DNA of 64,000 nucleotides from the NCBI GenBank assembly GCA_043497085.1, contig JBIEKI010000001.1; one strand, written 5' to 3'. A program made the translations under genes and the position numbers. The first letter of the stretch is position 1. Each line of letters starts with the position of its first letter. The stretch comes from Thalassobacillus sp043497085. Its GTDB lineage: Bacteria > Bacillota > Bacilli > Bacillales > Halobacillaceae. This document shows positions 16,063 through 23,520 of this stretch, one piece after another. The notes beneath the pieces were generated by a model that saw only the letters and a program-made list of their open reading frames with translations, searched no databases and had not been told where the DNA came from.

Positions 16063-16877
16063 GCAGACCAATCCCATGTGCACTGACCATAGCGGGCAGC
16101 GATTCAAGTGGAGGAGCGGGCATACAGGCTGATTTGAAAACTTTTCAAGAACTGAAGAGCTATGGCATGTCTGTCATCACTTCTGTCACCGCTCAAAATA
16201 CAACTGGTGTGCAAGGAGTCCATCATTTGCCACCGTCGATAATAAAACAACAGCTTGAAGCGATACGAGCAGATATGCCGATCCATGCGCTCAAAACAGG
16301 CATGATTGCAGATATCCATATGATGAAAGTGGTCGCAGAAGCGATACCCCGCTTCCAGACTCCTTATGTCATGGATCCTGTGATGGTAGCGACAAGCGGC
16401 GATGTATTGATGGAAAGCGAAGCTCGTTTTTATTTACGGGAGCATTTGCTTCCTTTGACAACCCTGGTGACACCAAATATACCTGAAGCGGAAATGATTA
16501 CGGAAGAAAACATCGAATCGTCAGCCGATATGGAAGCTTCCGCTGAACACATCGTGCATGGCTTCGGTGCAGGAGCGGCACTTATTAAAGGCGGTCATCG
16601 AATAGGGGAGGCGCTGGATGTCTTGTATGATGGAAAAAAGATGTATCGGTTCACCTCCGATCGTATTACCACTAAAAACACGCATGGTACTGGCTGTACC
16701 TATTCAGCAGCCATTACTGCATATTTAAGTCAGGGGTTCCCATTAGACGAAGCAGTGAGACGTGCGAAGCACTATATCACTGCTGCGATTCGTCATGGCT
16801 TTTCTATCGGAAAGGGTAACGGACCAACGAATCACTGGGCGATACGTGAGGAGGGAATAAATGATGAATGTCATTGA
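16059..16877 (+). CDS. thiD: Hydroxymethylpyrimidine / HMP-phosphate kinase ThiD
   Basis: A 272-residue ribokinase-fold kinase that phosphorylates HMP and HMP-P. It begins ALTIAGSDSSGGAGIQADLKT and ends with the anion-hole motif THGTGCTYSAAI. I start it at 16059, where ATGA overlaps the tenA stop codon; an in-frame ATG at 16029 lies within tenA. It supplies HMP-PP to ThiE, two genes downstream. Confidence 0.95.
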   Translation: MSRPIPCALTIAGSDSSGGAGIQADLKTFQELKSYGMSVITSVTAQNTTGVQGVHHLPPSIIKQQLEAIRADMPIHALKTGMIADIHMMKVVAEAIPRFQTPYVMDPVMVATSGDVLMESEARFYLREHLLPLTTLVTPNIPEAEMITEENIESSADMEASAEHIVHGFGAGAALIKGGHRIGEALDVLYDGKKMYRFTSDRITTKNTHGTGCTYSAAITAYLSQGFPLDEAVRRAKHYITAAIRHGFSIGKGNGPTNHWAIREEGINDECH

Positions 16878-17637
16878 AGAAGTGCGTAATCACACCCCGC
16901 TGATCCATCATTTGACCAATCAAGTCGTCATGAATTTTACAGCGAATGGGCTGTTGGCTTTTGGCGGTGCCCCCGTCATGGCTAAGGCTGAGGAAGAAGC
17001 AGCATCGATGGCTTTTAATGCCGATGGTGTGTTGATCAATATCGGAACACTGACCGCTGCAGAGGTTCCAGCAATGGTTCATGCTGGTAAAGCAGCTAAT
17101 GAAAAGGGTATCCCGGTTGTGCTCGATCCGGTCGGGGTCGCAGCTACGCGATTTCGCAGGCGTGCCGTCGAGGAAATATTACAAACAGTCAAACTTACAG
17201 CAATCAAAGGAAATGCAGCTGAACTTGCAAACCTTGTCGATATTTCCTGGGAAATGAAAGGTGTCGAATCGCGCGGAGAAGGGGATGCCGAAGAAGTTGC
17301 CGAGCAAGTAGCCCGTCAATACAACACCCTGGCGGTTGTTACAGGAGCAACAGATGTCATTAGTAATGGAAGTCGCCTGGTGAAAAATGAAACTGGTCAT
17401 CCTCTGCTTGCAAAAGTCACAGGTGCCGGTTGTCTGCTTGGTTCCATATTGACCGCATGTCTAACTACAGAAGGTATTGCTGAAATGCAGGCATTGGCGG
17501 CCGTAGAGTTTTACGGTTTGGCAGCAGAATATGCTGCTGCAGATCCGGGAGTGACTGGTTCAGGAACGTTTGTACCCAGGTTCATCGATGCTCTATCGTT
17601 TGATTTCTCCCAGCTGCAAAGGGGACTCCAAGGATGA
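16861..17637 (+). CDS. thiM: Hydroxyethylthiazole kinase ThiM
   Basis: A 258-residue kinase that phosphorylates hydroxyethylthiazole. It carries the N-terminal signature PLIHHLTNQVVMNFTANG, then VLDPVGVAATRFR and the C-terminal anion-hole GAGCLLGSI. It overlaps the end of thiD by 17 nt and is preceded by GAGGAGGG. With ThiW importing thiazole and ThiE joining the halves, it completes the salvage route. Confidence 0.95.
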   Translation: MMNVIEEVRNHTPLIHHLTNQVVMNFTANGLLAFGGAPVMAKAEEEAASMAFNADGVLINIGTLTAAEVPAMVHAGKAANEKGIPVVLDPVGVAATRFRRRAVEEILQTVKLTAIKGNAAELANLVDISWEMKGVESRGEGDAEEVAEQVARQYNTLAVVTGATDVISNGSRLVKNETGHPLLAKVTGAGCLLGSILTACLTTEGIAEMQALAAVEFYGLAAEYAAADPGVTGSGTFVPRFIDALSFDFSQLQRGLQG

Positions 17638-18251
17638 ATTTGGCATGTAGACTGCGAAAATATCTAGTTATGGGAAGTACTAATTGCACCCGTGATCCGG
17701 TAGAAATTTTACTGGAAGCCATTGAGGGTGGGATCACCGCTTTTCAATATCGAGAGAAAGGGGAAGGATCCTTACAAGGAAAAGAAAAACTGGAATTAGG
17801 ACTGAAGCTGAGAAGGATTTGTAAGGAACATGAAGTGCTGTATATCGTTAACGATGATACCGATCTGGTTGAATCACTGGATGCGGATGGTGTTCATGTG
17901 GGCCAGGATGACATATCGCCTGGCGATTTGCGAGAAGTTTTTCCTGACAGAGTGATAGGATTATCGGTATCAAACTGGAGGGAAGTGGAGAAAAGTCCAA
18001 TAGAACATGTTGATTACTTTGGAGCCGGTCCGCTGTTTCCTACTACTACCAAAGCCGATGCCAAAAGCCCCGTCGGTACTGCGTGGATCAAGGAGCTAAG
18101 GGAGAACTTTCCCTCTATACCTATAGTTGGAATAGGAGGTATTAATCGCAAAAATGCGCCTTCTATCATTTCAGCGGGTGCCGATGGCGTGGCGGTCATT
18201 AGCGCTATCACCCAGGCAGAAGACATCCCACAATCAGTAAAACAGCTTTAA
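17634..18251 (+). CDS. thiE: Thiamine-phosphate synthase ThiE
   Basis: A 205-residue TIM-barrel enzyme that couples HMP-PP and thiazole phosphate to thiamin phosphate. Seen are QYREKG, IVNDDTDL, ADGVHVGQDD, the pyrophosphate-binding GAGPLFPTTTKADA and IVGIGGIN. The ATGA start overlaps the thiM stop codon, so the four genes tenA-thiD-thiM-thiE are one transcript. A strong terminator follows. Confidence 0.95.
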   Translation: MNLACRLRKYLVMGSTNCTRDPVEILLEAIEGGITAFQYREKGEGSLQGKEKLELGLKLRRICKEHEVLYIVNDDTDLVESLDADGVHVGQDDISPGDLREVFPDRVIGLSVSNWREVEKSPIEHVDYFGAGPLFPTTTKADAKSPVGTAWIKELRENFPSIPIVGIGGINRKNAPSIISAGADGVAVISAITQAEDIPQSVKQL

Positions 18252-18264
18252 CCGTCTTAACCGT

Positions 18265-18310
18265 CTTCCCCAGGAGAACCAGAAAATGGTTCTCCTGGGG
18301 AAGTTTTTTT
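18265..18310 (+). terminator. Terminator of the thiamin salvage operon
   Basis: CTTCCCCAGGAGAACC and GGTTCTCCTGGGGAAG pair perfectly (16 bp), followed by seven T. Confidence 0.95.
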
Positions 18311-18443
18311 GATACGAGCTTGAAATTTCATGATGGATACGCCAATATGATAATAAGTATAAGTTAATCTCGAACAACTTCTAATTGATCATGATGCATA
18401 GTAAAATAAAATATATTCTAAAAGAAATCAGTCTATTGTGAAA

Positions 18444-18457
18444 TGTAAGCGCGTTCA
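18444..18457 (+). promoter_or_regulatory. Candidate cre site upstream of rpoN
   Basis: TGTAAGCGCGTTCA differs from the CcpA cre consensus at one position. It lies 27 bp before the rpoN start. Repression of sigL by CcpA is known in B. subtilis, which fits. Confidence 0.6.
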
Positions 18458-18483
18458 TATGGTTTTAAGCAGGGAGGAGAAAC

Positions 18484-19788
18484 ATGATGGAGTTAAGTCT
18501 GTCTCAACGGCAAACGACGAACCTGGCTATGACAACTGAATTACGACAGGCGATATCATTGCTGCAATTCTCTTCGATGGAACTGACAGCGTATATCCAG
18601 GAACAAGCACTGGAAAATCCGCTGATTGAATTAAAGGAAAAAACACCAGAGGTCGACCACGAACCTGTCTATCAGCAAAGGTCCTATCACTCAGGTGCCA
18701 GTCCACTTGATTTTGCTACCAGGGAAAAAGATATAAGAGAGGATTTATGGGAGCAGGCAAGCCTATTAGATTTGCCTGACGTAGAAAGACTGCTGATGCA
18801 ATACCTGATATGGAATTTAGATGACAATGGCTACCTTCCCATTCCAGTGTCCGAGATTGCTGATGAATTTGGGCTGCCAAGAGGTCAAGTGGCAGGGGTT
18901 ATTGAAACACTGCAATACCTTGACCCTATAGGAGTTGGAACTGGAAATCTATCAGATTATCTAACTTTTCAACTACGACAGTTGCAGGAAGATAACATAT
19001 TGGCTGAACAAATCGCTGCGAATCACCTGGAGTTGCTGGCGGAAAAAAAATGGCGCATGCTGGCTGAACAATTGAATGCACCTCTGTCTGAAGTACATCA
19101 AGCAGTAGAAGTGATTCAACAGTTAAAACCTAAGCCTTTTGCAGGTATTGCGAAGTCACCTGCAGAATATATGCGTCCCGATATAACCGTAAAGAAGCAT
19201 CAAGGGGAGTATAAGATTGTTCTCCATGACAGTTATTTACCTTCGATCCACGTAAATACGAATTACCGCACCTTGATTAATAAAAATGACCAGACGGCAA
19301 AATATGTAAAGGATAATTACCAAAAGGCTTTATGGTTGATTAATAGTGTGGAACAACGGCAGGCAACAATGATGAAAATTGCCGAAGTGCTTGTAGAAAA
19401 GCAAGCAGGATTTTTCGAAGAAGGATTTACGGCTATCCGGCCCCTGACCCTGAAAGAAGTGGCTGAAGCAATCGGAGTCCATGAGTCCACCGTAAGTAGG
19501 GCCAAAGCGAATAAAGTGATTCAGACCCCTCAAGGGTGCTTTGAATTAAGTATCTTTTTCACTTCCAAACTCAGTAGTGAATCGGGTAACGATACATCTT
19601 CCGCTAGAGTAAAAGCGCTATTAAAAAGTTTGATCGAAACGGAGGATAAGCGTAAGCCGATATCCGATCAGAAGATTTCCGACCATTTTAAAACAAAAGA
19701 AGGGATAACCGTATCGCGGAGGACGGTGGCTAAATACAGGGAAGAACTCCAAATCCCTGCCTCGTCCAAACGTAAACGGCTCTCGTAA
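18484..19788 (+). CDS. rpoN: RNA polymerase sigma-54 factor (RpoN/SigL)
   Basis: A 434-residue sigma-54. The N-terminal region I is Gln/Leu-rich (LSQRQTTNLAMTTELRQAISLLQ), a core-binding domain follows, then a helix-turn-helix (TLKEVAEAIGVHESTVSR, near 320) and the C-terminal RpoN box (SRRTVAKYREEL) that reads the -24 element. Its length is close to that of B. subtilis SigL. GGGAGGAG precedes the start. Promoters it reads need an enhancer-binding activator; none is encoded in this window. A cre-like site lies upstream. Confidence 0.95.
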   Translation: MMELSLSQRQTTNLAMTTELRQAISLLQFSSMELTAYIQEQALENPLIELKEKTPEVDHEPVYQQRSYHSGASPLDFATREKDIREDLWEQASLLDLPDVERLLMQYLIWNLDDNGYLPIPVSEIADEFGLPRGQVAGVIETLQYLDPIGVGTGNLSDYLTFQLRQLQEDNILAEQIAANHLELLAEKKWRMLAEQLNAPLSEVHQAVEVIQQLKPKPFAGIAKSPAEYMRPDITVKKHQGEYKIVLHDSYLPSIHVNTNYRTLINKNDQTAKYVKDNYQKALWLINSVEQRQATMMKIAEVLVEKQAGFFEEGFTAIRPLTLKEVAEAIGVHESTVSRAKANKVIQTPQGCFELSIFFTSKLSSESGNDTSSARVKALLKSLIETEDKRKPISDQKISDHFKTKEGITVSRRTVAKYREELQIPASSKRKRLS

Positions 19789-19836
19789 AAAAACTGTCTC
19801 TTGGGATCAGTCTTCGATTCCTTGAGGCAGTTTTTT
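19789..19836 (+). terminator. Terminator of rpoN
   Basis: AAACTGTCTC and GAGGCAGTTT pair with one wobble and are followed by T6. Confidence 0.75.
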
Positions 19837-19865
19837 CATGTTCTTTGGTTTACAAGGTGGAAAAT

Positions 19866-20033
19866 TCATTCGTAGTTGATCGCACTGTCTGCCGCTGAAA
19901 GTTCATTTAACAGCCGATCCAGCGTCTGAGAGGCTTCAATCAACTTATCATCCAAGGGATCATGATGGTAAAGGGAATACATATATACTCGCATTTCTTC
20001 TATTTTCTGCTCTAACTCTTCTAAGTTGTTCAT
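19866..20033 (-). CDS. Spo0E-like aspartyl-phosphate phosphatase
   Basis: A 55-residue two-helix protein with the Spo0E-family signature SQTLDRLLNEL in the second helix. Family members dephosphorylate Spo0A-P and delay sporulation, so the host is a probable spore former. The ATG at 20033 has GGGGGTGG 5 nt upstream; a TTG five codons earlier would include that site. Monocistronic, convergent with rpoN. Confidence 0.88.
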   Translation of the reverse strand: MNNLEELEQKIEEMRVYMYSLYHHDPLDDKLIEASQTLDRLLNELSAADSAINYE

Positions 20034-20206
20034 AATGGCCACCCCCAACGTTATCTATTACGATGTAATGTTTTTGTGAATAATTTATTTTATTCTTTCC
20101 TTTGAGGGAAGTGACAAAACCTAAATTTCAAAATATGGAGGAGAAAGCAGTGTGAATATGAGGAAATAATATTTATTTGATATATTGGCTATACGCTATT
20201 CCATGT

Positions 20207-20238
20207 AAAAGCCAGTATGCTGGTGCATACTGGCTTTT
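20207..20238. terminator. Terminator of the X-Pro dipeptidyl-peptidase gene
   Basis: AAAAGCCAGTATGC and GCATACTGGCTTTT pair perfectly around a 4-nt loop. It serves the minus-strand gene, whose stop codon lies 4 bp away. Confidence 0.85.
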
Positions 20239-20241
20239 GAT

Positions 20242-22023
20242 TTACTTCACTAATGGCAGCTGGATGTAGCTGCTCGCAGGATCAATTGTTATTTTTGTGC
20301 CGCCTTCAGGGCGAAGCGTGTAATCGTAATCAGTAGAAATGATTACGACGCCGAGCTGGTGGCCAGCTTCGAAAACATAATCATCCGGCTGCATATCCCA
20401 CTGGAAAGTATAATCTTTCCCTGGTGAGAGAGACTTCGCTTTCCAATCGGAATTGATATTTTGCGGGTCCATCCAGCCCCGTGTAATAATTTCCGTACCT
20501 TCATTGCTATGATCCACTAACAGAGCGGTAAGGTTAGCGGTTGGCTGGTCAAATTCAGCACGGAGAGAAACCTCCGGTACACCACTAAGTCGCATTTCCT
20601 CACCTAAAGGTTCCGTTAAGTAGGCTGCGAGGTTATCCTTATTACCATTCAAATCTTTTACCAATGTTTCTGCGGTACGACTTGGATCATCGATGATCGT
20701 ATCTTCTGTTTTGTTATTATTCGATACCGGCGAGAAGCTGAGTGAGCCAAGCCCTTCTTCCGCACTGAAGTGAAGCTTCGTGGCCTTAGCGTCTTCGGCA
20801 GGCCAGGCAGCCATTGTTTCCCAGGATTGATCTTCCCGCTGGATATCCACCATCGGCTCGTCCATGATGCCATTTTCCACATCATATAACCAGTAATCGA
20901 ACCATTTGTTCAAAGTAGTCATCCACTCTTCCTGTCGGACATAATAGGGATCGGTATGCCCTTGTTGGTGAAGCCACATTTTTCTTGGAACATTATTTTT
21001 TTCTAAGGCTTCCCACCATTGTTGGAATTGTTCTGTTTTTACATTCCAATCATTCAATCCATGGACAAGCAGGACGCTGGCCTCAATATTCTTGGCGTCT
21101 TTTACGTAATTGCGAGCGTACCAATAGTCATTGTAGTCACCGGTTTCCCGTTCTTGTCCTTCTGTTAATTCCTCCATCTGCCCAGCGCACACTTCGGGAT
21201 TTTCCCGAGTCATCACAGCTTTTGCAAGTACATCCGTATCTTCACCTTGATAACCTCCTGGAGCTATAACAGCACCGTTGGAACGGTAATAATCGTACCA
21301 ATCACTAATTGCCCCAATCGGCACAATCGTCTCCAACCCTTCAACACCAGTAGTAGCAACAGCATTTGGTAAAGTACCATTATAGGAAACTCCTGCCATC
21401 CCGACTTTACCGGTCGACCAATCGGCAGTTACCTGTTCTCCATTTTCATTATAGGCTTCCGCACGGCCATTCAGCCAATCAATGACTGCTTTTGTTCCTT
21501 CCACCTCCTGGTAATCACCAGTGGTTGGGCAACCGTTCGACTGACCGGTTCCAATACTTTCTGCAGCGATGAAAGCATAACCGCGTGGAACGAAGTAATC
21601 ATCTAAGTAACCAGGCAGCCCTGCTGCATTATTTTGTCCGGTAAGAAGCGGTTTGCCAGGATGGTTGACGACATTCAGTTCTTTATTGACATCATAAAAT
21701 TCTAATGGGAAGTTAAGGCCTGCATAATAAGGGCTCATCGTATAAAGCACAGGCACATCCAGCCCCTCTTCGGTTTCAGCTGGACGAATGATCGTGGCAT
21801 GGACACGATCAAGTTCACCATCATTGTCGCTGTCGACCGTGGTTTCAATATAGACCTCTTCCTCGATAGCGTCATCCAGTGAATAAATTGGCTGGGTCAT
21901 CCCATTCTCAATATCAATGTTCGTGTTGTATGTATCGTTGGTGTCATCGACAGGCGCAGCGTCAGCAGTCGTGGGAACGATCAGACTTGCGCAAAGCATA
22001 AGCATGAGTCCTGTCTTTTTCAC
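20242..22023 (-). CDS. Secreted Xaa-Pro dipeptidyl-peptidase / CocE-NonD family hydrolase
   Basis: A 593-residue alpha/beta hydrolase with a signal peptide (KKTGLMLMLCASLIVPTTADA). The nucleophile motif is GMAGVSYNGT (GxSYxG), the acid residue is probably in HGLNDWNV, and the histidine in QQGHTDP. The C-terminal third is the jelly-roll domain of X-Pro peptidases. It should remove Xaa-Pro dipeptides from peptides outside the cell. Start GTG at 22023 has GGAGG 8 nt upstream; longer in-frame starts add residues before the signal peptide and lack a site. Monocistronic. Confidence 0.9.
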   Translation of the reverse strand: MKKTGLMLMLCASLIVPTTADAAPVDDTNDTYNTNIDIENGMTQPIYSLDDAIEEEVYIETTVDSDNDGELDRVHATIIRPAETEEGLDVPVLYTMSPYYAGLNFPLEFYDVNKELNVVNHPGKPLLTGQNNAAGLPGYLDDYFVPRGYAFIAAESIGTGQSNGCPTTGDYQEVEGTKAVIDWLNGRAEAYNENGEQVTADWSTGKVGMAGVSYNGTLPNAVATTGVEGLETIVPIGAISDWYDYYRSNGAVIAPGGYQGEDTDVLAKAVMTRENPEVCAGQMEELTEGQERETGDYNDYWYARNYVKDAKNIEASVLLVHGLNDWNVKTEQFQQWWEALEKNNVPRKMWLHQQGHTDPYYVRQEEWMTTLNKWFDYWLYDVENGIMDEPMVDIQREDQSWETMAAWPAEDAKATKLHFSAEEGLGSLSFSPVSNNNKTEDTIIDDPSRTAETLVKDLNGNKDNLAAYLTEPLGEEMRLSGVPEVSLRAEFDQPTANLTALLVDHSNEGTEIITRGWMDPQNINSDWKAKSLSPGKDYTFQWDMQPDDYVFEAGHQLGVVIISTDYDYTLRPEGGTKITIDPASSYIQLPLVK

Positions 22024-22295
22024 ACCCAATTCCTCCTTTATTGTCATATAACTTGAAGTATAAGGGAAAATTGTCAATAGTTTATTGAAAAATCTGAAAA
22101 CAATGCTTTCGTCGTATGTAATTAGGACAATCGATTTAGGTGGAAAAGTCTATTATTAGGGGGGATCTGGCGAAAGAGTTCATTCTTTAAGGGTATTACA
22201 AACACATAAGTAATGTGGGGGAGGTCACTTCTGTAATCCATCACATGGTATATAATAGCAATATAGTCTTCATTTCGATTGGAGGTCGAAAGGAT

Positions 22296-22751
22296 ATGAA
22301 AAGGCACGAAGCGTTATACCCTTTATCCCATCACCATCATCATGCGCTTGTTACTGCGGTAGAGTTGAAAAAAGCAGGCACGGAAAAAACAGAAAAAAGT
22401 TTGCAGGATTATCGCAGGAGTGTGATTGATTTTTGGAACCAGGACGGGCGTGGGCATTTTCGCGATGAAGAAGAGGTGCTGCTTCCTCTGTACGCCCAGT
22501 ATGGAAATGTCGATCAAGAGCCGATCAGACAGATGCTGATCCAGCATGCACAAATTAGAGGCATGGTCGAACGGATTCGCGAGCAGCCGCGCTTAACCGC
22601 GGAACAGTTTCGAGAATTAGGAGAACTGCTAGACGAACATGTAAGATTAGAAGAGCGGACAATTTTTCCAATGATTGAAGAAGTGGTGCCAGAAAAGCTG
22701 CTATATCAAGCTAACGGCCGCTTTCACCGTGATTCCGTCAGTGGCAGATAA
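22296..22751 (+). CDS. Hemerythrin HHE domain protein
   Basis: A 151-residue four-helix protein with metal ligands spread through SHHHHH (near 11-15), HFRDEEE, HAQIRGM and HVRLEERTIFP, the pattern of the HHE cation-binding (hemerythrin) family. It probably binds a di-iron centre and senses or handles oxygen or NO; the exact role is unknown. Start ATG at 22296 follows GGAGGT; an in-frame start at 22215 has no ribosome site. Convergent with the formate dehydrogenase operon. Confidence 0.85.
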   Translation: MKRHEALYPLSHHHHHALVTAVELKKAGTEKTEKSLQDYRRSVIDFWNQDGRGHFRDEEEVLLPLYAQYGNVDQEPIRQMLIQHAQIRGMVERIREQPRLTAEQFRELGELLDEHVRLEERTIFPMIEEVVPEKLLYQANGRFHRDSVSGR

Positions 22752-22755
22752 ATGA

Positions 22756-22775
22756 GTTATTTCCCGGGAAATAAC
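22756..22775. other. Perfect 20-bp palindrome after the hemerythrin gene
   Basis: GTTATTTCCCGGGAAATAAC lies directly before the terminator. It may fold into part of the transcript end or bind a protein; no function is assigned. Confidence 0.5.
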
Positions 22776-22776
22776 T

Positions 22777-22813
22777 AAGAGGCACTAATCCTGCTTGGAT
22801 TAGTGCCTCTTTT
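22777..22813. terminator. Bidirectional terminator, hemerythrin / formate dehydrogenase operon
   Basis: AAGAGGCACTAATCC and GGATTAGTGCCTCTT pair perfectly around TGCTT, with T and A runs on both sides. Confidence 0.92.
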
Positions 22814-22822
22814 ACGATACCA

Positions 22823-23029
22823 TTATCCATTTACTTCAAATCCGGAGTCGGCGACTGCCTGGGTGAAATCCTGCCAGGAAGCGGCTTTTTCATCAAAAGA
22901 GACCGTTGCCAATCCCAGGTGGGAGTTGACCTCCACGTTCCGAACTCCCCACACATCATATAGTATTTCTTCAACACGTGCCTCATCATCCTTGTGGAAA
23001 TCAGCTATTGAAAATGTACGTGTAATCAA
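22823..23029 (-). CDS. HMA-like (ferredoxin-fold) small protein without metal-binding cysteines
   Basis: A 68-residue protein with the beta-alpha-beta-beta-alpha-beta pattern of heavy-metal-associated domains (VRNVEVNSHLGLATVSFDE is typical of the middle hairpin). The CxxC loop is replaced by HKDDE, so it probably does not bind copper. Start is TTG in a TTGA overlap with the DUF1641 stop codon, 6-7 nt after AAGGTGA. It is the last gene of the formate dehydrogenase operon, which suggests an accessory role. Confidence 0.75.
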   Translation of the reverse strand: MITRTFSIADFHKDDEARVEEILYDVWGVRNVEVNSHLGLATVSFDEKAASWQDFTQAVADSGFEVNG

Positions 23030-23520
23030 TGGCTATCACCTTTTTCTTCTAATCCTTTACCCATTCCATTCAAAAAGCTGACCATGGTGGAAAGGGCGGT
23101 AACAACATGTGGGTCACGAAGAGATTTCATCAATCCCCAAAGGTTGTTCTTATCTGTTTTTTCTGCGTGGCTGGAGGCTGATTCAATTCCTTGCTGTACA
23201 CTTTCCAGCATCGTCCTTAATTTTTCAGGCTCCAGATTACCGGCGAATCCTAAAGCATAAAAGCTATTCTTTATGGTGTGGTGAATATTCGGCTGGTTGA
23301 TTTGCTCTACTGCGATAGTGCCGATTTTTTCACGCGCGCTCAGAAATCCTTTCATAATATCGAGTGCTCCCGTTGCTTCCAATTGCTCGACAATTTCAAG
23401 CATGCTGGCGATTGCCTGTTTATTATCAGCAATCTGACTCACTAATGCTGATATGTCTTTATGTTGCTGTTCTTCAGCAGTCGCTTGCTGGGTATCAATT
23501 TGCTGTATCGCTTTGGCCAT
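23026..23520 (-). CDS. DUF1641 protein, formate dehydrogenase accessory (YjgD/YrhD-like)
   Basis: A 164-residue helical protein of the DUF1641 family, which in B. subtilis is encoded next to formate dehydrogenase-like genes (yjgC-yjgD, yrhE-yrhD). The family core is recognisable in YALGFAGNLEPEKLRTMLESVQQG. The role is unproven; an assembly or structural subunit is likely. ATG at 23520 follows AGGAGGGG, and its first 26 nt overlap the end of the catalytic-subunit gene. Confidence 0.85.
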   Translation of the reverse strand: MAKAIQQIDTQQATAEEQQHKDISALVSQIADNKQAIASMLEIVEQLEATGALDIMKGFLSAREKIGTIAVEQINQPNIHHTIKNSFYALGFAGNLEPEKLRTMLESVQQGIESASSHAEKTDKNNLWGLMKSLRDPHVVTALSTMVSFLNGMGKGLEEKGDSH

